Part shown: positions 54,671 to 62,843 of the stretch, in pieces
How positions within the stretch are numbered: the stretch's first letter is position 1
Layout: each line of letters begins with the position of its first letter
Origin: Corynebacterium lemuris
GTDB taxonomy: Bacteria > Actinomycetota > Actinomycetes > Mycobacteriales > Mycobacteriaceae
Reading direction: 5' to 3'
Assembly: GCF_024919295.1 (NCBI RefSeq)
Contig: NZ_JANWTC010000009.1
Location: 1 to 64,000, forward strand
Length of the DNA stretch: 64,000 nucleotides
Notes under the pieces: generated by a model
Database searches by the model: none
Seen by the model: only the letters and a program-made list of their open reading frames with translations
Told to the model about the DNA's origin: nothing
Position numbers and translations under genes: made by a program

Positions 54671-55867
54671 GTGAAGGTCAGCATCCCGTTATTCAGGCGG
54701 GGCAGTGCAGTGGTGGTTGTGGCGGCCCTGGCAGCGGGAACGCTGGCCGGCTGCACGATCGACAGGACGTCGGTGAGTGAGACCCAGGCCCAGGCCGTCG
54801 AGAGCGCCGCACCTGCCCCGCTGGAGTTCTCGGTGACCCAGGCCGCCGACGACATCAACCCCGCCGAGCCGGTGACCGTGACCTCCGCGGAGGGCCTGAA
54901 GCAGGTCACCATGACCAACGAGGACGGCAATATCGTCGAATCGGAGCTGTCCTCGGACGGCAGGCAGTGGTCGACGGCTGAGGTGCTGGGTTACGGCCGC
55001 ACCTACACGGTGCAGGCCGAGGACCGGGCAGGCCAGGCGAAGACCCTGAGCTTCAGCACTGTGAACCCGGCCTCGACGACCGGTGTGGCCCTGTCTCCGC
55101 TGGATGGTTCAACGGTGGGGGTCGCGCAGACCATCGCCTTCCGTTTCGGCACCGCGGTGGAGGACCGTCATGCGGCGCAGGACGCCATCACCATCACCAC
55201 CTCCCCGGAGGTCGAGGGTGGTTTCTACTGGCTGAACAACTCGGAGCTGCGCTGGCGTCCGGCGGAGTACTGGACGCCCGGCACGGAGGTCTCCGTCGAC
55301 GTGGACCTCTACGGTGTTGATCTGGGCGGGGGAGTCTACGGCTCGAAGGACAACGCGGCGAGCTTCACCATCGGTGATGACGTGCGCACTGTCGTCGACG
55401 ACGCCTCCAAGACCATGACCGTCTACCGCAACGGTGAGGTGCTGCGTTCCATCCCGGTATCCCTGGGCCGGGACACGGCGGAGTGGGCCACCCCGAACGG
55501 CACCTACATCATCGGTGATGAGCACGCTTCCCTGCTGATGGATTCCGCCACCTTCGGTCTGGGTTATGACCAGGGTGGATACCGCACTGAGGTGGATTAC
55601 GCGACGCAGATGTCCTATTCCGGGATCTACGTCCACGCGGCCCCGTGGTCGGTGGGGGATCAGGGCTACCGCAATGTCTCGCACGGCTGCATCAATGTCA
55701 CCACCGAGGCGGCCCAGTGGTTCCAGAACACGGTCAAGCGGGGTGATCCGGTGGTCGTGCAGAATACCGTCGGCACGACGCTGTCCGGTTATGACGGCCT
55801 GGGTGACTGGAACATCCCGTGGGAGACCTGGGGTAAGGGCAACGTCAACGAGACCTCCGCCTGGTAG
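54671..55867 (+). CDS. L,D-transpeptidase lipoprotein
   Basis: Forms 3-3 cross-links in peptidoglycan outside the membrane. The 398-residue protein has a signal peptide with lipobox LAGC (C28). Two Ig-like domains follow (~45-125 and ~140-240, as in M. tuberculosis LdtMt2), then a YkuD catalytic domain with [25 protein letters not shown] (catalytic C340), and a C-terminal tail ending [17 protein letters not shown] 54671 follows AAGAGG and starts the signal peptide; an open extension to 54536 lies in the leader. TAAAAT (54546-54551) is a possible -10. Confidence 0.92.
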   Translation: MKVSIPLFRRGSAVVVVAALAAGTLAGCTIDRTSVSETQAQAVESAAPAPLEFSVTQAADDINPAEPVTVTSAEGLKQVTMTNEDGNIVESELSSDGRQWSTAEVLGYGRTYTVQAEDRAGQAKTLSFSTVNPASTTGVALSPLDGSTVGVAQTIAFRFGTAVEDRHAAQDAITITTSPEVEGGFYWLNNSELRWRPAEYWTPGTEVSVDVDLYGVDLGGGVYGSKDNAASFTIGDDVRTVVDDASKTMTVYRNGEVLRSIPVSLGRDTAEWATPNGTYIIGDEHASLLMDSATFGLGYDQGGYRTEVDYATQMSYSGIYVHAAPWSVGDQGYRNVSHGCINVTTEAAQWFQNTVKRGDPVVVQNTVGTTLSGYDGLGDWNIPWETWGKGNVNETSAW

Positions 55868-55889
55868 TCGGTCCTGGCATGGTGGGGGT

Positions 55890-56849
55890 ATGCACTTCTC
55901 CGTACTTGACCGTGCCAACCGGATTGCCGGCCTGAGTGAATCTGAGGTCCTGCTGGGTGTGATCGACCACGCCCGGCAGGCGGAAGCGCTCGGTTTCCGG
56001 CGTTTTTTCGTTGCTGAGCACCATGCGGTTCCGGGGCTGCCCGGTTCGCAGCCGGGGATGTTGGCCACGGCGGTGGGGGCCGCGACTGATGCGATCCGTG
56101 TCGGTACGGCGGGCATCATGCTGCCGGATCACCAGCCGTTGATCGTCGCGGAGCAGATCGCCACCCTGGAGGCGCTGTATCCGGGGCGTATCGACGCCGG
56201 CATCGGTTCCTCGGTGGGTTTCACCGCCCCGGTGCGCGCTGCCCTGCGGCAGGGGGATGTGGCGGAGCTGAAGAAGCGCTACCCGGATGATCTGCGGGAA
56301 CTGCTCAGTTTCCTGAACGGCAGCGCCCCCGTCACGGCGCGTCCCTTCAATGATTCCGCCACCCCTGTCTTCGTGCTGGCGGGTTTCCGTTCCGCGCTGC
56401 TGGCCGCCGAACTGGGCCTCGGTGTCATCCTCGGTGGCCCCAACCAGGTTGATGCGGCCCGTCTCTACCGCAAGAATTTCCGCCCCGGGCTCATCGACGC
56501 CCCGCACGTCATCCTCTCCTACAACGTCGCCGTCGCTGACACGGAGGCGGCGGCGCGTGACCTGCTCATCCCGGAGGCCTGGGCGCAGGCGAAGGCACGC
56601 ACCACCGGTTCCTTCGGGGGGTTGGAGCCGTTGGCGGATTTGGACGAGTCGGTGCTGCGGCCGCAGGAACGCCGCCTCATCGAGGAAACCCTGGCCACCG
56701 ACCTCTACGGCACGCCGGCCCAGGTGGCGGCGCGCGCCGGGGAACTCCTGCGGGCCGCGGGGGCGGAGGAGATCCTGGCCACCGCCGGAATGAGTGATCT
56801 GGCGGGTCGCGCCCGTTCCGAGGAGCTGCTCGCGGAGATGTCCGCCTGA
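55890..56849 (+). CDS. LLM-class flavin-dependent oxidoreductase
   Basis: 319-residue luciferase-like barrel: MHFSVLDRANRIAGLSESEVL, RRFFVAEHHAVPGLPGSQPGMLATAVGAAT, IRVGTAGIMLPDHQPLIVAEQIATLEALYPGRIDAGIGSS. This matches the single-domain 'MsnO8' group often annotated as alkane-monooxygenase-like; the true substrate is unknown and it may use FMN or F420. ATG 55890, with a G-rich stretch before it and a CATGGT box 6 nt upstream. It converges with the SDR gene, one base between the stops. Confidence 0.86.
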   Translation: MHFSVLDRANRIAGLSESEVLLGVIDHARQAEALGFRRFFVAEHHAVPGLPGSQPGMLATAVGAATDAIRVGTAGIMLPDHQPLIVAEQIATLEALYPGRIDAGIGSSVGFTAPVRAALRQGDVAELKKRYPDDLRELLSFLNGSAPVTARPFNDSATPVFVLAGFRSALLAAELGLGVILGGPNQVDAARLYRKNFRPGLIDAPHVILSYNVAVADTEAAARDLLIPEAWAQAKARTTGSFGGLEPLADLDESVLRPQERRLIEETLATDLYGTPAQVAARAGELLRAAGAEEILATAGMSDLAGRARSEELLAEMSA

Positions 56850-56850
56850 A

Positions 56851-57735
56851 TCACGGCGTCGGGGTGCCTCCCGTGACTCCGAGGGTCTCACCCATGACGT
56901 AGGAGGCCTCATCAGAGGCCAGGAACACATAGGCGCCCGCCAGCTCGGCGGGTTGCCCGGCACGCCCGAGCGGGGAGTGCTGCCCGAAACCCTCGATCTT
57001 GTCCTGCGGCTGGCCGTGGCTGGGCTGCAGGGGCGTCCAGATGGGGCCGGGGGCGACGGCATTGACGCGGATGCCCTCCGGGGCCAGCTGCTGGGCCAGA
57101 CCCTTGGCCAGGTTGTTCATGGCGGCCTTGGTCATGGCGTAATCCAGCAGCGTGTCCGAGGGTTGGTAGGCCTGGATGGAGGAGGTGAAGATGATCGCCG
57201 AGCCGGGTTCCAGGTGCGGCAGGGCGGCCTTGGTCACCCGGAAGGAGCTGTAGATGTTGGATTTCATGGTGGCGTCGAAATCCTCGTCCGGGATGTTGCC
57301 GATGCCGTCGTGCCAGATCTGGCGGGAAGCGTTGTTGACCAGGATGTCCAGGCCGCCGAAGGCCTCGACGGTCTTCGTCACGATCTCCTCGCAGTGGCTG
57401 AGCTCCTGCAGATCACCGGGCAGGGCCAGGGCCTGCTGTCCGGCGGCCTCGATTGCGGCGATGATCTTCTGCGCGTCGGGTTCCTCCTCAGGGAGGTAGG
57501 CGATCGCCACATCCGCACCCTCGCGGGCGTAGGCGATGGCCACGGCGGCACCGATACCGGAGTCGCCGCCGGTGATCAGGGCGCGGCGGCCCTTGAGCCG
57601 GCCGTGGCCCTCGTAGCTGTCCATGCCCAGGTCGGCCTGGGGCTCAAGCTCGGCGTCCAGCCCCGGGTGGGGCTGCGTCTGCTTCGGGGGATCGATCTTC
57701 GGGTGGAGGGTACGGGGATCATGCAGTGCGTTCAC
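56851..57735 (-). CDS. SDR oxidoreductase, YdaD/YghA-like
   Basis: 294-residue short-chain dehydrogenase with the long N-terminal extension of the YdaD/YhdF/YghA group (PKIDPPKQTQPHPGLDAELEPQ). It has NAD(P)-binding ALITGGDSGIG, LVNNASRQ, catalytic S in FTSSIQAYQ, Y and K in YAMTKAAM, and C-terminal YVMGETLGVTGG. Relatives are general-stress proteins, and the substrate is unknown. ATG 57735 follows CAGGAGAAG. Confidence 0.9.
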   Translation of the reverse strand: MNALHDPRTLHPKIDPPKQTQPHPGLDAELEPQADLGMDSYEGHGRLKGRRALITGGDSGIGAAVAIAYAREGADVAIAYLPEEEPDAQKIIAAIEAAGQQALALPGDLQELSHCEEIVTKTVEAFGGLDILVNNASRQIWHDGIGNIPDEDFDATMKSNIYSSFRVTKAALPHLEPGSAIIFTSSIQAYQPSDTLLDYAMTKAAMNNLAKGLAQQLAPEGIRVNAVAPGPIWTPLQPSHGQPQDKIEGFGQHSPLGRAGQPAELAGAYVFLASDEASYVMGETLGVTGGTPTP

Positions 57736-57823
57736 GTCTTCTCCTGTTGCTCGGTGTCGATGTGTGGCCCAGGTTACCTACCGGGGTGGCTGTGCGCCGC
57801 CCCCTTGCTACAGTGATGGCCAC

Positions 57824-57907
57824 GTGACACGGGGTGCCGCCACCTGAGCGGCTGAGATGACACCCGTCGAACCTGATCCAGTTAGCACTGGCGAAGGGAA
57901 TGTCCAC
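57824..57907 (+). promoter_or_regulatory. TPP (THI-element) riboswitch
   Basis: Binds thiamine pyrophosphate in the nascent mRNA. The conserved blocks are all present: ACGGGGTGC, CTGAGATGACACCC, then GAACCTGATCCAGTTAGCAC and TGGCGAAGGGAA. P1 pairs GTGACA (57824-57829) with TGT-CAC (57901-57907), with one bulged C. TACAGT (57809-57814) is a fitting -10 box ten bases upstream. It precedes an SDR and a flavin monooxygenase gene, not a known thi gene. Confidence 0.95.
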
Positions 57908-57941
57908 AGCTCCGGTACATCCGGGGCGTCTGGGGTACCTT

Positions 57942-57960
57942 CGCCTTTTCCCGGAAGGCG
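57942..57960 (+). promoter_or_regulatory. Hairpin covering the ribosome site behind the TPP riboswitch
   Basis: CGCCTT (57942-57947) pairs with AAGGCG (57955-57960), burying the ribosome site GGAAGG (57953-57958), which is 7 bases before ATG 57966. There is no T-run, so control of translation start rather than termination is likely. Confidence 0.6.
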
Positions 57961-57965
57961 CCCAC

Positions 57966-58742
57966 ATGACCACCACTGCACCAACCATCGCCGAGCAGAT
58001 CGTGCTCGTCACCGGCGGGGCCCGCGGCCTCGGCCGGGCCATCACGGAGGCGTTCCTGCGCGAGGGGGCCCGCGTCGTGATCAACTACCACTCGAGTGCT
58101 GCGGCGGCTGCCGCGATCGTCGACAAGCACCCCGGCCGGGCCGTCGCACTGCAGGCGGATGTCCGCGACCGCGCGCAGATGGACGCGCTTGTCGACGCCG
58201 CCCGCGCAACCTTCAGCGCGCCGATCACCACGGTGATCAACAACGCGCTCATCGACTTCTCCTTCGACGGTGACGCCCGCCCCAAGGCCGGGGAAATCAC
58301 CTACGAACGCTTCGAGACCCAGTTCTCCGGCGCGGTCCAGGGGACGCTGAACACCGTGCAGGCAGCCCTGCCCGGTTTCGAGGAGGCCGGCTCCGGACGC
58401 GTGATCACCATCGGCACCAACCTCTTCCAGTATCCCGTGGTCCCGTACCACGATTACACCGCCGCCAAGGCCGCGCTGCTCTCGCTCACCCGCACCCTGG
58501 CCGCGGACCTCGGGCCTAAGAAGATCACCGTCAACATGCTCTCCGGCGGGCTGCTGCGCACCACCGACGCCAGCGCCGCCACCCCGGACGAGGTCTTCGA
58601 CCTCATCGCAGCGTCCACCCCGCTGCAGTCGGTGACCACCCCGGAGGAATTCGCCGACGCCATCCTCTTCTTCGCCTCCCCCTGGGCGCGCGCGGTCACC
58701 GGCCAGAACCTCGTCGTTGACGGCGGTCTGGTCAAGGACTAG
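57966..58742 (+). CDS. SDR oxidoreductase under TPP riboswitch control
   Basis: 258-residue short-chain dehydrogenase, similar to 3-oxoacyl-ACP reductases: nucleotide motif VLVTGGARGLGRAI, INNALIDF, catalytic Y and K in HDYTAAKAAL, and C-terminal VTGQNLVVDGGLVKD. At the usual catalytic serine position, 13 residues before the tyrosine, there is threonine (TIGTN). ATG 57966 follows GGAAGG. The next gene begins 4 bases after its stop. I recall a THI-regulated SDR called oarX in comparative thiamine studies; whether this is its orthologue is unchecked. Substrate unknown. Confidence 0.88.
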   Translation: MTTTAPTIAEQIVLVTGGARGLGRAITEAFLREGARVVINYHSSAAAAAAIVDKHPGRAVALQADVRDRAQMDALVDAARATFSAPITTVINNALIDFSFDGDARPKAGEITYERFETQFSGAVQGTLNTVQAALPGFEEAGSGRVITIGTNLFQYPVVPYHDYTAAKAALLSLTRTLAADLGPKKITVNMLSGGLLRTTDASAATPDEVFDLIAASTPLQSVTTPEEFADAILFFASPWARAVTGQNLVVDGGLVKD

Positions 58743-58746
58743 AAAC

Positions 58747-60024
58747 ATGCACCTCAACCTCTTCGCCTTCGCCGCCGGCCACCACACCTCTGCCTGGCGC
58801 GCCCCGGACTCCGCCGCCGGACGGCTCGGCGACATCACCTACTGGGAGGAACTCGCGCAGATCGCTGAACGCGGGTTTCTCGACGCCGTCTTCCTCGCCG
58901 ACGGCCAGTCCGCCGACCTCGGCGGCGTCGGTTCCGGCCCGCTGTGGTTCCTCGAACCGGTGACCACCCTGAGCGCCCTGGCGCGCGCCACCGAGCACAT
59001 CGGCCTGGTCACCACCATCTCCTCGACCTTCTGGTCACCCTTCCACGCCGCCCGCCAGCTGGCCTCCCTCGACCACATCTCCGGCGGGCGCGCCGGGATC
59101 AACGTGGTGACCTCCATGAACGACACTGAGGCCCGCAACCACGGCATGCCGGCGCTGCCGCCGCATGCCGAACGCTATGCGCGTGCCGAGGAGTTCATCA
59201 CAGTGCTCAACCGCCTCTGGGATTCCTTCCCGGCGGAAGCGGTGCGCAACGACCCCACCACCGGTTGGGGTGACGGCTCGCAGCTCGTCCCGCTGGAGCA
59301 CTCCGGTGAGTACTTCGAGGTCGCCGGGCCGCTGAACATCCCCGCCCCGCCGCAGGGCCGGCCCGTCCTCTTCCAGGCCGGGGCCTCCGAACCCGGCCGG
59401 AACCTGGCGGCGAAACACGCCGAGGGAATCTACGCCGTCGCCTGGGACCTGGAGATGGCCCGCGAGTACCGCCTCGATGTGCGCCGTCGGGCCGAGCTGG
59501 CTGGCCGCGACCCGGACGAACTCATCGTCATGCCTGGGCTGGTCACCTACGTCGGGCGCACCGAGGAGGAGGCCCGGGAGAAGCAGCGCGCCCTCAACGA
59601 GCTGCTGCCCGTCGAGGACGCGCTGAAGGGTCTGTCCTATTTCATCGCCCAGGACACCTCCGGTTGGGAACTCGACGCCCCGGTGCCGCAGCTGCCCACC
59701 CTGGCTGAGTTCACCGGACCGAAGGGCCGCTACGCCACCATCCTGCGCATCATCGAATCTAAGCAACCCACCGTGCGGGAACTGCTCGGCTACCTCGCGG
59801 CAGGCGGCGGACACGCCACCTTCGTGGGCACCCCGGAACAGATCGCCGACGAGATGGCCCGCTGGGTCGAAGGCGGGGGAGCGGATGGCTTCAACCTCAT
59901 GCCGCCCTCATTGCCCGCGGGTATCGAGGACTTCGTGGACCTGGTCATCCCCGTCCTCCAGGAACGTGGCCTGTTCCGCACGGAGTACGCCGCCACCACG
60001 CTGCGGGGGCACCTGGCGGAGTAG
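58747..60024 (+). CDS. NtaA/SnaA/DszA-type FMN-dependent monooxygenase under TPP riboswitch control
   Basis: 425-residue luciferase-like enzyme of the two-component FMN monooxygenase branch: MHLNLFAFAAGHHTSAWRAP, FLDAVFLADGQSAD, TISSTFWSPFHAARQLASLDHISGGRAGINVVTSMNDTEARNHG, and VLFQAGASEPGRNLAAKHAEGIY are hallmarks. It would need FMNH2 from a flavin reductase, and no such gene is adjacent. ATG 58747 lies 4 bases behind the SDR gene, in the same riboswitch-controlled transcript. The likely role is oxidation of a thiamine-related or sulfur heterocycle, which is inference only. Confidence 0.9.
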   Translation: MHLNLFAFAAGHHTSAWRAPDSAAGRLGDITYWEELAQIAERGFLDAVFLADGQSADLGGVGSGPLWFLEPVTTLSALARATEHIGLVTTISSTFWSPFHAARQLASLDHISGGRAGINVVTSMNDTEARNHGMPALPPHAERYARAEEFITVLNRLWDSFPAEAVRNDPTTGWGDGSQLVPLEHSGEYFEVAGPLNIPAPPQGRPVLFQAGASEPGRNLAAKHAEGIYAVAWDLEMAREYRLDVRRRAELAGRDPDELIVMPGLVTYVGRTEEEAREKQRALNELLPVEDALKGLSYFIAQDTSGWELDAPVPQLPTLAEFTGPKGRYATILRIIESKQPTVRELLGYLAAGGGHATFVGTPEQIADEMARWVEGGGADGFNLMPPSLPAGIEDFVDLVIPVLQERGLFRTEYAATTLRGHLAE

Positions 60025-60033
60025 CGGCCGGGA

Positions 60034-60405
60034 TCAGCCCTCGACGGCGGCCTTCATGCAGCGCATGGCAGCCAGCGTCTTCGGCACACCGATGTAGGGC
60101 ATGAGGTGGATGATGCTCTCGCCGACCTCCTGTTGGCTCATACCTGCGACCTCGATCGCGGTCCTGATGTGGCCGGTCAGCTGCGGCTCCACCCCACCCA
60201 TGGCCGCCAGCGCGGCGATGTTGAGCAGCTGGCGGGTCTTCAGGTCGATGCCCTCGCGCTGGTAGGTCCCGCCGAATACGGCGCCGACGACCCAGTCGGA
60301 GGCGCCCGGGGCGAATTCATCCAGCTGCTGCTTCCAGGCGGCGGCACCCTCGGGACTCTGCGTCTCCTCGACGAACTCGTTGCCCTTGTCCATGCTGAAA
60401 GTCAT
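60034..60405 (-). CDS. Carboxymuconolactone decarboxylase (CMD) family protein
   Basis: 123-residue helical protein: FAPGASDWVVGAVFGGTYQREGIDLKTRQLLNIAALAAMGGVEPQLTGHIRTAIEVAGMSQQEVGESIIHLMPYIGVPKTLAAM follows the CMD family through its length. The AhpD-type CxxC redox pair is absent, which favours a decarboxylase-like or unknown role. ATG 60405 follows AAGGAG. It converges with the flavin monooxygenase gene (9 bp between stops). Confidence 0.87.
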   Translation of the reverse strand: MTFSMDKGNEFVEETQSPEGAAAWKQQLDEFAPGASDWVVGAVFGGTYQREGIDLKTRQLLNIAALAAMGGVEPQLTGHIRTAIEVAGMSQQEVGESIIHLMPYIGVPKTLAAMRCMKAAVEG

Positions 60406-60471
60406 CGTGATACTCCTTCACTGATCCGTGCCGGCCCGTGTGGCCCGGGCACAAAACCCCAGTATAGGAAG

Positions 60472-60513
60472 AAAAACAGCAGGACCCCGGACTCTGAAAG
60501 TCCGGGGTCCTGC
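60472..60513 (-). terminator. Terminator of tRNA-His
   Basis: A perfect 15-bp stem (60479-60493 with 60499-60513). On the minus strand it is followed by TGTTTTTC, a T-tail just downstream of tRNA-His. Confidence 0.85.
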
Positions 60514-60521
60514 TTCATCGG

Positions 60522-60595
60522 GGTGGCTGACGGGGCTCGAACCCGCGACACCCAGGATCACAACCTGGTGCTCTACCAGCTGAACTACAGCCACC
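60522..60595 (-). tRNA. tRNA-His(GTG)
   Basis: 74 nt on the minus strand with the histidine-specific extra G at the 5' end paired with C73 (GGTGGCTG/CAGCCACC), anticodon loop TTGTGAT giving GTG, and T-loop GGTTCGAGCCC. Confidence 0.97.
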
Positions 60596-60643
60596 ATCGC
60601 TGCTTGATCGCAGCGGACTACAGATTAACCCATCCGGCGCAAT

Positions 60644-61282
60644 TTACAAAAACTGCTGGTAGTGGGCCTGAACTGCGGTCGAATGTTCAGCTGCTGCCGG
60701 CGACTCCGGACCCGGGACGGGGACGAAGACGGTGCGTCGATAGTAGTCGAGCTCGCGGATGGACTCGATGATGTCGGCCAGCGCGCGGTGGGCGAGGCCC
60801 TTCTCCGGCTGGTTGAAATAGGCCTTGGGGAACCAGCGGCGGGCGAGCTCCTTGATGGAGGAGACATCAACCATGCGGTAGTGCAGCGCGGCGTCGAGAC
60901 GCGGCATCTGCTTGTGGATGAACGCCCGGTCCGTGGCGATTGAGTTGCCGGCCAGGGGAGCGGGGTGCTCGGGGGAGCAGTGCTCGGCGATGAGCGCAAG
61001 CACGGCGTCCTCCGCCTGGGCCATGGTCACGGTCGACTGCCGGATCTGCTCGGTGAGTCCGGAGGTCTCGTGCATGTTGGTGACGAAGTCATCCATCTCC
61101 GCCAGCTCCTCCTCGGTGGCGTGGACGACCAGGTCCACGCCCTCGCCGAGGATATGGAGGTTGGCGTCGGTGACCAGCGCGGCGATCTCCACGATGACGT
61201 GGCGTTCGTAGTCCAGCCCGGTCATCTCCAGGTCGACCCACACCAGGCGGTCATTCTTCCGTGCGACGTTATTCTCGATCAC
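60644..61282 (-). CDS. orn: Oligoribonuclease
   Basis: DEDDh 3'-5' exonuclease that clears 2-5 nt RNA fragments and pGpG. The 212-residue protein has [12 protein letters not shown] (first acidic pair), [42 protein letters not shown] and the [12 protein letters not shown] motif with the catalytic His and Asp. GTG 61282 lies 3 bases after the cmrA stop, so both are co-transcribed. Confidence 0.95.
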   Translation of the reverse strand: MIENNVARKNDRLVWVDLEMTGLDYERHVIVEIAALVTDANLHILGEGVDLVVHATEEELAEMDDFVTNMHETSGLTEQIRQSTVTMAQAEDAVLALIAEHCSPEHPAPLAGNSIATDRAFIHKQMPRLDAALHYRMVDVSSIKELARRWFPKAYFNQPEKGLAHRALADIIESIRELDYYRRTVFVPVPGPESPAAAEHSTAVQAHYQQFL

Positions 61283-61285
61283 TTG

Positions 61286-62089
61286 CTAGTCACCCATCTT
61301 CGAATAGAACTTACCGATCACCGGCGCGAGCAACCCCGTCGGTGCAATCTTGGACACGGCATTCATCGCCTTGCTCAGCGGGCCCGGCACCACGCGACGC
61401 TGGTTCTTCGCCATCGCCTCCAGCGTCTCCCGGGAGCAGGACTCATAGGTGGTCCACAGGAAATCCGGCACCACCTTGTCCACAATGGACTTCTCCGCAT
61501 CCGGCACCACCGCATCACGCACCGGACCAGGTGCCAGCAGCGTGCAGCTCACACCGGTGCCCTTGAGCTCATAGTGCAGAGCCTCGGTGAACGCGTTGAC
61601 GCCCGCCTTGGTGAACACGTAGGTGGCGTTGTTCGGGATCGGCACGTTGCCCGCCGCAGAACCCACGTTGCAGATCGCCCCCGACTTCCGCTCCAGCATT
61701 CCGTCCAGCACCGCACGCGTGAGGCGGAAGACGGCGGTGGCGTTGAGGTTGAACTGGGCCATCTCATGGTCCCAGTCCTGTTTGATCAACGGGCCGAAGG
61801 TTGCGATGCCCGCCGAGTTGATCAGGATCGAGATCTCACGTTCCGCCATATGCACGATGAGACGGTCGACGTCCTCATGCCTGCTCAGGTCCGCAGCGAA
61901 GACCTCGACGTCCACACCGTGCGCGGACTCGAGCTCCGCGGCAAAATCCCGGAGAACATTCTCGCGCCGGGCGACGATGATGAGATTGTGGCCCATCGAC
62001 GCGAGATCACGCGCCATGGCCATACCGATGCCCTGGCTGGCACCCGTGACGAGCGCATGAGCCTGCGGGCTGGGGGAGGGAAGAGTCAT
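61286..62089 (-). CDS. cmrA: SDR reductase, probable mycolate reductase CmrA
   Basis: 267-residue short-chain dehydrogenase: HALVTGASQGIGMAMARDLAS (cofactor), ILINSAGIATFG, catalytic S in NVGSAAGNVP, Y and K in YVFTKAGVNAF, and a C-terminal hydrophobic tail (IAPTGLLAPVIGKFY). The place directly beside orn matches CmrA of C. glutamicum and Rv2509 of M. tuberculosis, which reduces the 3-keto group of new mycolic acids. The assignment rests on family and gene order; ATG 62089. Confidence 0.82.
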   Translation of the reverse strand: MTLPSPSPQAHALVTGASQGIGMAMARDLASMGHNLIIVARRENVLRDFAAELESAHGVDVEVFAADLSRHEDVDRLIVHMAEREISILINSAGIATFGPLIKQDWDHEMAQFNLNATAVFRLTRAVLDGMLERKSGAICNVGSAAGNVPIPNNATYVFTKAGVNAFTEALHYELKGTGVSCTLLAPGPVRDAVVPDAEKSIVDKVVPDFLWTTYESCSRETLEAMAKNQRRVVPGPLSKAMNAVSKIAPTGLLAPVIGKFYSKMGD

Positions 62090-62133
62090 GTCCTACACGC
62101 TAATCGACGCCGCGGTGGTTGGGGTGTGGCCCC

Positions 62134-62772
62134 TCAGATCAGCAGCTTCGAGATCTTCGCTGCGGTCTCCGCGACCTGGGCGCCGTAGTCCTGGCCGATG
62201 CTGCGCACGACGCGGCTGAGTGGGGCGGCGACGCAGACGGCGCCGACGACCTTGCCGTCGACGATGACGGGGGCGCTGACGGAGCCGACACCGGCGACGC
62301 GGTTGCCCTCGGATTCAACCCACCCGTTCTTGCGCAGCTGTTCCGCGGCTTCCGGGGTTTCGGCGAGGATCTGGCCAGCAGAACCGGCGGGCAGCGGCAG
62401 GCGGGAGCCCTGGGGTAGGGTGACGCGGAGCTCGCGGGGGGCGTCGATACTCACGCGGCAAACACGTTCGTCGCGGTAGCGCACCCACAGCTGGACGGAT
62501 TCCTGCACCTTCGAGGCCAGTTCCCATAGTGGCTGGTAGGCGACCGCGTCACGGTAGGTCTGCAGAATGCGGGTGCCCTGGCCGAAGGTGCCGTCGGGGT
62601 AGCGGGTGAGGAATTCCAGGTCCGCCATGGACAGGGCGAGGCGGTGGGTGGTGGACAGGGAGAGCCCGGTGACCCGGGCGATCTCGGAGGCCAGGAGAGG
62701 GCCGTTCTCCACGGCGTCGAGGATCGCGGCCGTCCGCTCGAGCATCCGGTTTCCGGTCCGTTCGCCGTCCAT
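62134..62772 (-). CDS. IclR-family transcriptional regulator
   Basis: 212-residue regulator: winged helix MLERTAAILDAVENGPLLASEIARVTGLSLSTTHRLALSMADLEFLTR, then an IclR ligand domain (RVCRVSIDAPRELRVTLPQGSRLPLPAGSAGQILA; SAPVIVDGKVVGAVCVAAPLSR). ATG 62772 follows GGGAAGGAAC; an extension to 62838 is leader. It lies 71 bp downstream of the TPP-enzyme gene on the same strand and may regulate it. Confidence 0.9.
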   Translation of the reverse strand: MDGERTGNRMLERTAAILDAVENGPLLASEIARVTGLSLSTTHRLALSMADLEFLTRYPDGTFGQGTRILQTYRDAVAYQPLWELASKVQESVQLWVRYRDERVCRVSIDAPRELRVTLPQGSRLPLPAGSAGQILAETPEAAEQLRKNGWVESEGNRVAGVGSVSAPVIVDGKVVGAVCVAAPLSRVVRSIGQDYGAQVAETAAKISKLLI

Positions 62773-62843
62773 GGCTGTTCCTTCCCTGCGGGGTCCGGGG
62801 CAGTTTCGCTCCAGGGTGTTCACCCCAATGTTTAGCACGGGGG

